A DNA stretch of 18,773 nt from assembly GCA_902459845.2 (NCBI GenBank), contig CABPSV020000335.1, positions 1 through 18,773 on the forward strand, given 5' to 3'. The notes beneath the pieces were generated by a model. The model saw nothing but the letters and a program-made list of their open reading frames with translations. It was not told the DNA's origin and made no database searches. Every line of letters starts with the position of its first letter. Within the stretch, counting starts at the first letter, position 1. A program made the translations under genes and the position numbers. Positions 16,001 through 18,773 of this stretch are shown here, piece by piece. This stretch comes from Hepatocystis sp. ex Piliocolobus tephrosceles. Taxonomy: Eukaryota; Apicomplexa; Aconoidasida; Haemosporida; Plasmodiidae.

Positions 16001-18773
16001 ATTTTGTTCAAACAAACTATTTAATCGATCTAACAAAGAAGGTGTAGAATGATGTAAATGTTTAACCAAAACCCAATGTCCTTTTTTTATAGCTTTAATA
16101 AAATTACTTTCGTTGTATATATAAACATTTTCATTAATTTCATTGTTTATTATTATTTTACTTAAGTTAGTTAAATTAAAAATTATATCATTCATTTTTT
16201 TTTTTTTTTTTTTTCTCCCTTTACATAATCTTATATGTTTCCTTATAAAGTTAAAATAATTTGTTTGTGTTTGTTCTAGATTGTTAGTATTTTGTATGGC
16301 TTTGATATATTCTTGGGATAACTTATTTATTTGGGCCATTACGTTTATTGGGTCTATTACATTTGTTTTGGCCATTACGTTTATTGGGTCTATTACATTT
16401 GTTTTGGCTACTACATTTATTGGGTCTATTACATTTGTTTTGGCTACTACATTTATTGGGTCTATCACATTTATTGGGTCTATCACATTTGTTGGGGCTA
16501 CTACATTTGTTGGGTCTATCACATTTGTTGGGTCTATCACATTTATTAGGTCTACTACATTTGTTGGGGCTACTACATTTATTGGGTCTATTACATTAGT
16601 TTTGGCTACTACATTTATTGGGTCTATCACATTTATTGGGTCTATCACATTTGTTGGGTCTATCACATTTGTTGGGTCTATTACATTTGTTTTGGCTACT
16701 ACATTTATTGGGTCTATCACATTTATTGGGTCTATCACATTTGTTGGGGCTACTACATTTGTTGGGGCTACTACATTTGTTGGGGCTACTACAATTGTTT
16801 TGGCTACTACATTTATTTTGGTACTGGTTGTCTTGCTGGTGTTATGAGTACCACATTCATTGTCATCACCTCTAGCAATGTCAATCCCCTTCTCACCATT
16901 TTTAATAAAAACCATTTTTAAAAAAAATCGATTACATCTGTATATTTTCTTTTCCAATTTTCGAATTATGTTACTCTTGCTGTTGAGTTCGTAGCAACCA
17001 AACAAATCGAACGTATCTATATCATTTGTTAAAGCAATTTCAAATATATTTTTTTGAAATATATATGAGAGTTTTTGAATAAATGAAGATTTCCCAGAAT
17101 TATCTTTCCCGTTAAGTATAACAGGAATATTTAAATTTATTGCAGCTAAACATGAATAAAACATTTTTTCATCTTTGGATAATAAAAGAGTAGAACATAT
17201 TGAATTATCATACGAAACGTTTATTTTTTTTGTTTGACTTTGATAAAGTGGTAAATTTTTTTCATTAAAAAAAGAATATGCTACGTCGTTGTTGAAATAG
17301 TGACAAAAATTAAAAAAGAGTATATTTTTATTTTTATCCTTTACCAAACCAATTAAATTTTGTCTACTGTTCACTTGTTTTATTTCATTTATAAAGTTAT
17401 TACTGTCGTAATAGACATGTAATATAATACTTTTTATTATGTTTTTATCCATAATCGAATGTAATCTATTACATATAAATATGTCACATGCAGTGAAAAA
17501 TATATTACTACAAATATGTTTGTTATGATCCATAAATTTAAAAATTCGTAATAAATCTCTTAAATTCCATACCCATCCTTCACTATTAAATAAAAAAATA
17601 TTAATTTTTTTTATAATAAACATTATGTTTATTATTTTTTTTATGATTTCTAGGGTAATATTTTTTTTGTTTTTGTATAATTTTTTAATAACACAAAAAT
17701 AATCATACTCATCTAATTCGTTAAAATATATTTTAGAAAATCGATTTAAAAACGATTTGGGTAACCCTTTTCTACCTCCTCCCTCTTTATATGGATTCTG
17801 ACAACAAAACAAACGAAAATCTTTATGACATTTAACTATTTCATTTGTTTCTGGGATGTATATTTCTTTTCGGTGATCTAAAATGGAATTTAACCCTTCT
17901 AACGTTTGCTGATTGGCTAAATTTATTTCATCGATTAAAATCCAGTATCCTTTTTTCATACACTCAATTAATTTACCATCTTTCCAATAATATTGAAACG
18001 AATTTTTTTTATTCTCTTCCTTTATTGAACTGTTGCCATAACTTTTTTCTTCTTCCTTTAATATTTTTTCATAATTATACTCGCTTTTCTCTTTTAAAAG
18101 TATATTTTTTTTTTTTTTTTTTTTTTTTATGTGTTGCTCATTTTTGATAGGGAAATAAGAGCCAATAAAATCATATATATCTGTACATTCTGACAAATTT
18201 ATACGAATAAGTTTATTATTTGTTAGTTTGGCTAATACATCAATTATGAACGTTTTTCCAACACCTGGTGGACCTTCAAGTAAAATAGAATTGTCTAATT
18301 GCATTGCTTTAACAATTTTAAATAAATTCTTTTTTATGTTTGGAGTACTAAAAACGAAAGAACATTCGGTTGGTAATGTTTTATAGTTCAATTTTCCTTT
18401 TTTTTTAAACCTAATTTTGAATTCGTTTATTTTTAAATGCCTTTGTGTAAAAGTGAATTTATAAATATCATTAGCAGATGGACCCAGCAAAGTATTATGC
18501 ATTTTATTATTACCACTTTTGGCTTTTATCATTTTGTATCCAATATATCTACACAAACAATCTACGCTTTGTAACAACAGTTCCATTAATAATTGCCTCG
18601 TTTTAGCATCCTCGGTTGTATCAATTAAAATTAAGCAACCACTTTGGTAAAAGCTGCGAATATAAAAACGTTTTAGTTTGTTTCGGATGTTTATGCCACC
18701 ATTTTTTTCACTTTTTTTGGTACTCATTTTGCCACCATTTTTTTCACTTTTTTTGGTACTCATTTTGCCACCA
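1082..18773 (-). CDS. MDN1: Midasin (MDN1/Rea1), dynein-related AAA+ ATPase of 60S ribosome assembly; 5'-partial
   Basis: A single open frame spans the window, ending at a TGA at 1082-1084. The first in-frame ATG is at 18763, but the frame stays open to the edge (Gly-Gly-Lys upstream) and that ATG lies inside a tandem repeat, so it is probably not the true start. Residue numbers in this annotation count from that Met. Visible in order: AAA5 (Walker A 164-171, Walker B Asp278-Glu279), AAA6 (Walker A 552-559, degenerate Walker B near 901), a long linker, the GVGLGEGKG motif near 4461, an acidic Asn/Asp/Glu-rich tail, and a MIDAS domain (D5680, S5684, D5800). This order is diagnostic of midasin. 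In yeast, Rea1 uses ATP hydrolysis and MIDAS binding to UBL domains of Ytm1 and Rsa4 to release them from nucleolar and nucleoplasmic pre-60S particles; the same role is inferred here. AAA1-AAA4 must lie upstream. The fragment alone exceeds whole yeast Rea1 (about 4,900 residues), mainly through low-complexity insertions. No intron is needed. Confidence 0.95.
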   Translation of the reverse strand, partial: GGKMSTKKSEKNGGKMSTKKSEKNGGINIRNKLKRFYIRSFYQSGCLILIDTTEDAKTRQLLMELLLQSVDCLCRYIGYKMIKAKSGNNKMHNTLLGPSANDIYKFTFTQRHLKINEFKIRFKKKGKLNYKTLPTECSFVFSTPNIKKNLFKIVKAMQLDNSILLEGPPGVGKTFIIDVLAKLTNNKLIRINLSECTDIYDFIGSYFPIKNEQHIKKKKKKKNILLKEKSEYNYEKILKEEEKSYGNSSIKEENKKNSFQYYWKDGKLIECMKKGYWILIDEINLANQQTLEGLNSILDHRKEIYIPETNEIVKCHKDFRLFCCQNPYKEGGGRKGLPKSFLNRFSKIYFNELDEYDYFCVIKKLYKNKKNITLEIIKKIINIMFIIKKINIFLFNSEGWVWNLRDLLRIFKFMDHNKHICSNIFFTACDIFICNRLHSIMDKNIIKSIILHVYYDSNNFINEIKQVNSRQNLIGLVKDKNKNILFFNFCHYFNNDVAYSFFNEKNLPLYQSQTKKINVSYDNSICSTLLLSKDEKMFYSCLAAINLNIPVILNGKDNSGKSSFIQKLSYIFQKNIFEIALTNDIDTFDLFGCYELNSKSNIIRKLEKKIYRCNRFFLKMVFIKNGEKGIDIARGDDNECGTHNTSKTTSTKINVVAKTIVVAPTNVVAPTNVVAPTNVIDPINVIDPINVVAKTNVIDPTNVIDPTNVIDPINVIDPINVVAKTNVIDPINVVAPTNVVDLINVIDPTNVIDPTNVVAPTNVIDPINVIDPINVVAKTNVIDPINVVAKTNVIDPINVMAKTNVIDPINVMAQINKLSQEYIKAIQNTNNLEQTQTNYFNFIRKHIRLCKGRKKKKKKMNDIIFNLTNLSKIIINNEINENVYIYNESNFIKAIKKGHWVLVKHLHHSTPSLLDRLNSLFEQNGYILLHEFGKAKKIKPHKKFQIFLTLSEKEHYKISKALRNRCLELYFDPMGDYVSNSIDLDNEYSLNFNKVVSISNSTIVNVPVDELKDNIHTYKNEHNETAAHMEIKLANTSNMHYNILNKFNSDYTNTVSSEVDTSKISSQISNNNLLHMMLGFFYSRIKTVGYLNHDKINIQNDIKKDYLNIIKKSNVFFYIINIFLKNIRKYLSDCKNKDKIVYLRKAEKKEKEEKEEKEEKAEKEEKEEKEEKEEKEEKEEKEEKVMIAKMVNLFFNIERFKIDCTKILDYVNYCYNCFFITHGIKRNFELIYFSLIISLTTYIIEYMFDEELVKEKREHLKKEHLKKEHFKNNLNILLNHSFENNLYYIEKYIDFLCTNFLLVKNNSKRKRTKSDISLSPNQWKHMFIDSFIILYCKIFSKLNKNIQLIFYPFFNCVNTCVVNSVYKLKSILSSFFKRRFVLGKVIHCDCSSTSTNMLPKTFIDNTTYTIRNSKKYNHIIQYQLYMFLNYINNNNKVHHKGNLFFNRVYEDVSISVVKEATLISSVYKHKLNHIYCHLVYNFIRNFSPYDLFYRYQQLIRIKNKIVVKKKMTNIETDKNMTKNKNSINDYYDLNIKKYLEFVTNKVIAKKVGYFYIVSSYIYKIIYKKNKKVLSDIHNSTSASTGASTGASTGAITASNTKEKYNQFYKNKQDKDYTIMQTFFKPLYVAQHYLHSNNNDGSNITTTNNDLVLSKVLHFFEQFLKYNFSYNYFIKYNSHQQNKQKKKKPIKNKKIMNGIIFFLMNRFITIVEKTIFKMLLNKNVELLNQTSLDYYIFIYLFTFQEISNLRYKKINSIVFFLSDMVKCLYYWKDLNNINIRLMNILQKIKVTIQSQVINTKNNYSLYDDLDGNYSTWYDNTDLSRPSKVKQKNYFFLSRHKQDELVFTDTHIISQYDNSDYNSFFHTRYNYLYDYYKWISNVFEVVNNIYISYCLYQRNKNSYSYILTNTSNSGHSLLSNKQNNNYENKTMLPNNFLWNKKKEKLFNHNFEHILIQTKLFSFSLKMLQNKKDYKKIKDIEKLIIENIIDKNQTLKLTFLNSSFYINLLNSDNSKQSSEYCINNNNNNHSLWDESLWNKSNKILFYYQFINFNINLKYIYNAFIHLLYFYIHIKCNLVNTYTIQPRLKESESDRTNNVTNINDQNRTDTCFGTNTTENINENVKNVIKHIYTYLENIDNNLFIHEEKVEILSLLKERWCMIECVQKNETEYTNSASELNSSNNAKNNGHYYAHVIFTIIEEIIHIVYSYLMNVYMIRDENYEYLKTGTHLIQNKLGLSNYQIDNICYGDSNSGIKTHDLYFNKPVNHMNNAILTDFDQSKIDNIKKETVLENINNFITYEEYSIFKNIYLNDTYKDGTPFNHYSYISSSLFNQTIFFDSVINIYEEIKKNKITLFYLNTYNIIFTNLKNNFYNYIIKTPFFDNFSLKKKKNKTTTTTTEPLNALNQELLNLNYRSQHSLCFYFIFYMFTIFTSIMSSNVIKTKVMYDKNTCYSIFREIYNIIIFKKKATQDIVVSLLDLYKYLLMLKNEILFVQKIEKYLFVWLFLLLKLVINNLEGGRRDVGGGTLQLTPLSKLINFFTNEEIMSNTNNTNNTNNTNNTNNTNNTNNTNNTNNTNNTSNTNNTSNTNNTSNTNNTSNTSNTSNTNNTNNMNNVENVFNVHDYNNAETYEYGHVINTPNGQTNNILYNIKQNDTSLFIYKTSTGYNNNIYIHKEDIIKMYKILYVNKNNNFPDTLSYICYYIKKYIKYICPTDLNIMLNFLFIEYSTIIELREKLENDTFIYIIGSIYISHYLLNIICSKIRKEVKNIFKKIALKKYLHNQKILTEAEIDMSSQHHMYLEKMNPFEKITYTDYSNLKKNEFYKENIRNIKKDLPLIPKILHHMNKKKKKKLTQMLKKSDKKNICTYFIEKYIHQNELEDIETLYIKLKNDYKKFIKHILPLHKVETILKHVTSTNNLINYSIIYLCMNFIYHVKINYSLVLKFAHTISYSLCVFVHAIHSANLFLLQRSDNFSNIGCSFIADTNKLIADTNKSIADTNEPDTSMTNRNMLYKKKKEKKTLYNYAKFPINFSKIINLQIEKYEQKINELEYLNYIIQLLQQSKNMFYDFDLTILLNCLKLLCKQIVINNEQSDHTNMNELFKLEQFKNTIIQQKSDTIMNESEENTIKTIEKEYDTFFNSDNQLWAYKSVLYDNMDTEKGNNDREEEEEEEEGEGTKKGNYAHSDSAYSVVSEGIVSKKENDINQCARISSERNIHDGMNISSNTQTVLGCEKRKLDETMFTKIIYKIVKLFKKRTEPSSNNIKYNKGMNLQEEYSSKNKTEVYKIRKIINNTLDMLIKLNSSNKKKKNKYDSCYDGNNNVSSLCNNMKNKNRFNFFDTKKKEEKQFLIFTLNTVNKLNYFSQCNSYNFEYFKNKILECILNNKKKNHAYINKYINLLEYNFVDGIFSSLSDISSYLINLNKEFISIYNKSNNLKILNVLHAIDKILKLSVNDIKTDIEQITKKLEALLFLINSIKEDKYIDLDVITMEHLNKLIKNNLLETLLVYVIYFRLYKLKEIKTVRKKLTHTMIKKKTLNLFAYLFYLCYDDVDGKVTTSVDICNGDIYNNNGDIYNSNGDIYNSNGDLTTKLKIVNSFELLVIFLRGSSIGEFSMRLNMIYFIGHLFMYSSNIKERLMSNLFLNVYNYMHIYLQLIKKKIKKSKNYFDLQLKKSLQQINIDLIDLNAYTKSIEKFKNKITYFTKLYFQQIAITVDKFILENKYSTFESEMKLKKIEHSHGNKTRTINDLNLRNSNTENIDSEEVDSCSVATTDSETSLFNVSLDEDDFLFNSENENRECTNTGTETISNDFTSVGTNNRADCITTEEENKITINDSKYETHNTSIQYIYDELIQMQPSFLKLKEKIKKLDITTFLECLKNNYSFEQVSIDFINEIKNILNVESLNANTNQKKRWVYILKHFLMKKLNIPILKNLNTFNFFSSIFKEYLTFHHNGSRNIFLSQYRSSDEILDELENCLTWMIEHCYSSTNNYIDNNTCNNNKKTKTIKLSKLKENINIMESELKRNLKNKRIKNLDLLSQINTILESCENKKNCQILYLIIYIKSINIHEDMKNDEMLYYLFNSITYEYYNLRKEMNIFYHYFAFYYLITTNILFEKKYKLNYVCVNIDIFEKCINKCNQVKNCLLQMLSIFSDQLCDNNIFKDMLLCIYKIIYIIYNSNEFTIFKYFKNINTNEYMLNYGQYISNIKIKMNTKFLNYLNNQIKLLEQVYITELFSSSFTVSSYFKKKTYLKINKFIKTFKQMKKSHNINAYSCNSTDKINSNSTGKISSNSTDKISSNIMMPISLFDNFPRNSPFCDHNITNNDELKKINELIMVQLNNMFQKQSILYKKEYPDLQQAKNVTDLYLIKNVTDLYLYIYMLSSFGNNDKCENNKIKTFYYLSKMLFNTIKSMFLYMLDIFLGYSNISLYFLKVIKVLYTKGFCKQITNENDEKTNENNNNKNNFHKVDFLKGVGLGEGKGINNISNEIDNEDLDNIFNEDENAFSQDENDFNEDAIEATYDFQKFCEKEMKSMDNIGTNNNTNKLENEQNNINMDQDANQNRDSDLKNHKNNDTNDNNNDNNNDNNNDNNNDNNNDNNNDNNNDNNNDNNNDNNDKKKNNRDDNNDDNKMEETIDDVYENINGKGTVNNNESCDIMHNNKKGNKNETEGDSEKDEANKDKQDTSQMKQNEQIKSGNPNEEKTDPNEEKTDPNDERNDPNEDRDKKKEDLNDHNQNKTDKKTNINDNFNNEDFSDSEENNKCDLFSDQQNNNNTKPNWMDNNEMTDISNEPNANNTDNMNNNNGDNSNRNNDNTNFNFDLNSDLEIESSDFSGCASERSHSISDAEDSDEYTSDTNDKNNLTQKKKDSTKKNNNDTNKNKSEEKELNENCYLNEQIDKNMVDIEEDENSPVDEDKHEQEGTVSLSDSEDSNYDNNNTLEQTNVTNKEMNKDDNTHNESQSEEQNKNNDLTTKENMLQENGEVLNDNINEINDNNIDNNVDNNVDNNVDNNVDNNVDNNVDNNVDNNVDNNVDNDMSNNVDNNVDNETDLITDEVEPEKQNGVGDDEGFNEQKNKTVTMDTQEGEQEEGEGARADKRTDERTNERTDERTDERTNERTDERTDERTDVLNTNDHSNLTSIEKEITKKEHVDTEQNYKNSFPSHRYDEIEKNKKNKKKIINEYSDNVGVDSASGGVGSDSGGVDSDNAEVGSDKMNFSKRGNQDDNYDNEENSNTGNNKTEKKDDNLSSSNNYSFTIDKCNVYTENFIDITNFIKKINKYLLQTIDENCDSDNGNESCYSDNEKIKNEQNEVGGKNEQNEQMGENEKNEQMGENEQTKQNEQMGENVQTKQNEQMGENVQRQQDQKEQQKKEFNSNKHNRMNNEIETEFNSDNERCDTIDELKEIKAREMNQYEMEPTKNTESTKMNNKTNKLDATNEKMENESNKMRNKKDSKKDSKKRNSLDCADDTSDMVTSNESIDIDSSEEDEKKHKNYSEFYDNNNNSNNTDQNDAITTSSEMDSNSDGDDSDGDDSDDDGDDVVSKYDSKKNKNDYNNKECYKMYENTKVFENKQHTSEENANMTFEKKLIIETIYPNTNDIINSGIYNNKNNEEYEQIYEEINKETEIMSSHLCEQLKIILEPTVRNKYEGEYKSGKKLNIKKLVNYFASDFRNNKIWKRKTKLNKRDYNIIIAIDNTKSMKINNIQKVTLNAIFLVAKAFEKLNVGNIGICSFGDNEIIQENNIVCPMTNNLNKKDFLKILKHFQFNHDTKNTFDSAMLNALKICNYIFKNTKYMQSNHNHSKHSISHLMLIISDGRFNKNSVKAEIFNSIQNNFIPILMIIDTQLSNNQAQSIFNLKQTYYKNNKLEIVPYLHDFPFPYFVVVNDINDIPSLTCEIIRQWFEILNNK
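1085..1925 (-). other. MIDAS (VWA-like) domain with conserved pre-MIDAS segment
   Basis: The domain is preceded by LCEQLKIILEPTVRNKYEGE and LVNYFASDFRNNKIWKRKTK, which match yeast Rea1 closely. The VWA core starts at YNIIIAIDNTKSM. The metal-site motif is D5680-x-T5682-x-S5684 (DNA 1712-1726). The candidate third ligand is T5758 in HDTKNTFDSA (1490-1492), and the last Asp is D5800 in LIISDGRF (1364-1366). The chain ends with YLHDFPFPYFVVVNDINDIPSL...IIRQWFEIL, nearly the same arrangement as the yeast C-terminus. In yeast this domain binds the UBL domains of Rsa4 and Ytm1 through a metal ion and a UBL acidic residue. All expected ligand positions are filled, so the domain is likely functional. 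Confidence 0.93.
2190..2245 (-). repeat. Asp/Gly/Ser repeat (SDGDD) near the end of the acidic tail
   Basis: The protein reads DSNSDGDDSDGDDSDDDGDD. The plus strand shows tandem catcaccatcactgt units. Its antisense gives His-rich frames, which are artefacts. Confidence 0.88.
2420..2467 (-). other. Candidate nuclear localisation signal in the acidic tail
   Basis: Residues 5433-5448 read MRNKKDSKKDSKKRNS, a compact basic cluster in an otherwise acidic tail. Midasin works in the nucleolus and nucleoplasm, and yeast and vertebrate proteins carry nuclear import signals in the C-terminal part. The function here is inferred from composition and position only; other Lys clusters in the protein could serve instead. 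Confidence 0.4.
2715..2859 (-). repeat. Gln/Glu-rich repeat (NEQMGEN[EV]QTKQ)
   Basis: Four NEQMGEN cores, three of them within a 12-residue (36-bp) unit with a QTKQ or QRQQ spacer. The two central copies are near identical in DNA. Confidence 0.88.
3163..3249 (-). repeat. 21-bp degenerate repeat (V[DG]SxSGG x4)
   Basis: VDSASGG, VGSDSGG, VDSDNAE and VGSDKMN form a degenerate seven-residue repeat rich in Gly/Ser/Asp, in the acidic tail. Confidence 0.8.
3421..3519 (-). repeat. 12-bp tandem array (RT[DN]E), about 8 copies
   Basis: Arg-Thr-Asp/Asn-Glu tetrapeptides repeat about eight times. The array is charge-balanced, in contrast to the acidic flanks, and locally GC-rich (cgttcgtctgtt units on the plus strand). 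Confidence 0.95.
3665..3824 (-). repeat. 12-bp tandem array (DNNV), about 13 copies
   Basis: Near-perfect 12-bp units encode Asp-Asn-Asn-Val, with one interruption (DNDMSNNV) at about 3690-3710. Together with the NNND array it makes the tail Asn-rich as well as acidic. Confidence 0.95.
4628..4711 (-). repeat. 21-bp tandem repeat (PNEEKTD x4, degenerate)
   Basis: Units PNEEKTD, PNEEKTD, PNDERND and PNEDRDK lie in the acidic tail. The first two are near identical at DNA level and the later two have diverged. Confidence 0.9.
4957..5083 (-). repeat. 12-bp tandem array (NNND), about 10 copies
   Basis: The plus strand carries repeated tcattattgttg units, encoding Asn-Asn-Asn-Asp, at the start of the acidic tail. 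The copies toward 4957 are degenerate. Confidence 0.93.
5354..5383 (-). other. Conserved GxGxGEGxG motif opening the acidic tail
   Basis: Residues 4461-4470 read GVGLGEGKGI, followed by NNISNEIDNEDL. Yeast and human midasin carry a closely similar Gly/Glu motif (G-T-G-x-GEGxG followed by a DV/NVT..EI..ED stretch) exactly at the linker-to-acidic-tail junction. It is a useful family signature here because the surrounding sequence is poorly conserved. It confirms that the tail belongs to midasin and is not a fused gene. Confidence 0.85.
5666..5719 (-). repeat. 27-bp tandem duplication (KNVTDLYL[IY] x2)
   Basis: Two adjacent nine-residue copies. Unlike most arrays here the unit is hydrophobic and helix-compatible. 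The copies differ at several synonymous positions (GTG/GTT, ACA/ACT, TTA/TTG), so this duplication is older or under selection to keep the protein sequence. Confidence 0.88.
5900..5971 (-). repeat. 24-bp tandem repeat (ST[DG]KI[SN]SN x3)
   Basis: Three consecutive eight-residue units (STDKINSN, STGKISSN, STDKISSN), late in the linker. Confidence 0.92.
8034..8104 (-). repeat. 21-bp tandem repeat (NGDIYN[NS] x3 plus partial)
   Basis: Units NGDIYNN, NGDIYNS and NGDIYNS, then a partial NGD. The DNA copies are almost identical, so the duplication appears recent. Confidence 0.9.
9260..9293 (-). repeat. Poly-glutamate tract in the linker
   Basis: Eight consecutive Glu codons follow the Asp-Arg of NNDRE and precede GEGTKKG. 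It is a short acidic low-complexity tract from a CTT/TTC-rich plus-strand run. Confidence 0.85.
9782..9846 (-). repeat. 21-bp tandem repeat (IADTNK[LS] x3)
   Basis: Three seven-residue units (IADTNKL, IADTNKS, IADTNEP) are followed by a DTS remnant, in the linker. Confidence 0.88.
10232..10249 (-). repeat. 18-A homopolymer in coding mRNA (poly-Lys in linker)
   Basis: Encodes NKKKKKKL in the linker. It is the third long uninterrupted A-track in the coding strand. Confidence 0.93.
10941..11146 (-). repeat. 9-bp tandem array encoding [NS]NT, about 22 copies
   Basis: A run of NNT units gives way to alternating SNT/NNT and ends with NNM and NNV, inside the linker. The copies nearest 11146 are almost uniform and those near 10960 are mixed, suggesting recent expansion at one end. 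Each NNT formally matches an N-x-T glycosylation sequon, but midasin is not secreted. Confidence 0.95.
13991..14036 (-). repeat. 12-bp tandem repeat (STGA units)
   Basis: The protein reads STSASTGASTGASTGAITAS, about four 12-bp units in the linker. The composition (Ser/Thr/Gly/Ala) is unlike the surrounding Asn/Lys/Ile-rich sequence and is relatively GC-rich for the window. Confidence 0.85.
14960..15004 (-). repeat. 15-bp tandem repeat (KEHLK x3)
   Basis: Three five-residue units (REHLK, KEHLK, KEHFK) occur in the linker. The nucleotide copies are nearly identical. Confidence 0.85.
15221..15338 (-). repeat. Glu-Glu-Lys (9-bp) tandem array
   Basis: About 12 units of EEK, with one Ala variant (EKAEKEE), near residues 1143-1180, immediately C-terminal to the AAA6 region. 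The composition suggests a charged single helix or disordered segment. It is a slippage-prone CTT/CTC-rich tract on the plus strand. Confidence 0.9.
16195..16214 (-). repeat. 20-A homopolymer in coding mRNA (poly-Lys in AAA6)
   Basis: A20 spans the end of an Arg codon, six Lys codons and the first base of a Met codon. It lies within the AAA6 insertion, C-terminal to the hexapeptide array. Confidence 0.95.
16328..16813 (-). repeat. 18-bp tandem array encoding 27 hexapeptides, NV[IV][DA][PK][TI]
   Basis: Residues 651-812 are exactly 27 consecutive six-residue units with no interruption. Main unit types are NVIDPI, NVIDPT, NVVAKT and NVVAPT, with single variants IVVAPT, NVVDLI, NVMAKT and NVMAQI. 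The types are interspersed, which suggests expansion by duplication of multi-unit blocks. The array lies inside AAA6, after Walker A and the DLFGCYEL motif and before the Walker B position. The 18-bp unit has no stop on the other strand, which explains long antisense open frames here. Confidence 0.97.
17400..18370 (-). other. AAA5 domain of midasin (catalytically intact motifs)
   Basis: Residues about 132-455. Walker A is GPPGVGKT (164-171, DNA 18251-18274). The following RINLSECTD...DFIGS segment matches the midasin-specific strand and loop after Walker A. Walker B is WILIDEIN with Asp278-Glu279 (DNA about 17927-17932). QNPYKEGGGRKGLPKSFLNRF follows (GGG 328-330, R341), a stretch characteristic of midasin AAA5, and then the sensor-2 type WNLRDLLR (399-406). 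Assignment to AAA5 rather than AAA2-4 rests on this signature and on the next module being an AAA6-like domain; it is made from memory of yeast and human midasin. A Lys/Glu-rich insert of about 50 residues (DNA about 18000-18150) separates the DFIGS loop from the FQYYWKDG strand, where other midasins have only a few residues. All catalytic residues I can check are present, so ATP binding and hydrolysis are expected. Confidence 0.9.
18105..18128 (-). repeat. 24-A homopolymer in coding mRNA (poly-Lys in AAA5)
   Basis: Twenty-four consecutive T on the plus strand give A24 in the mRNA, read as the last base of Ile, seven AAA Lys codons and the first two bases of Asn. It sits in the AAA5 insertion. 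The frame is preserved on both sides, because AAA5 motifs flank it. Confidence 0.95.
18692..18773 (-). repeat. 36-bp perfect tandem repeat (12-residue MSTKKSEKNGGK) at the window edge
   Basis: Two full 36-bp copies (18728-18763 and 18692-18727) are identical apart from the last codon of the second, and the 10 bases before the first copy match the end of another unit. The array therefore continues upstream of the window. Each copy contains an in-frame ATG, so ORF finders will call a false start here. In the protein it lies just before the AAA5 entry, between AAA4 and AAA5. Confidence 0.9.

Larger units (their letters stand above)
15850..17200 (-). other. AAA6 domain of midasin (Walker A kept, Walker B degenerate)
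   Basis: Residues about 522-970. Walker A is GKDNSGKS (552-559, DNA 17087-17110), which satisfies GxxxxGK[ST]. DTFDLFGCYEL follows, the same motif found after Walker A in AAA5. After a long insertion the core resumes at NESNFIKAIKKGHWVLV. The Walker B position reads LVKHLHHS, so Lys901-His902 stand where Asp-Glu is expected (DNA 16058-16063). LLDRLNSLFEQNG, FQIFLTLSEKEHYK and ALRNRCLELYF then match the AAA6 core. Sixth AAA domains of midasins are known to be catalytically degenerate, so this domain is inferred to be structural in the ring. Its oddest feature is a 27-copy hexapeptide array inside the core (listed separately). Confidence 0.85.

Noticed and set aside
16281..16847. Plus-strand 188-residue open frame with repeats (also in two other plus frames)
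   Set aside because: It is the antisense of the 18-bp hexapeptide array. The 18-bp unit contains no stop in these frames, so length alone means nothing; the minus frame continues AAA6 motifs on both sides.
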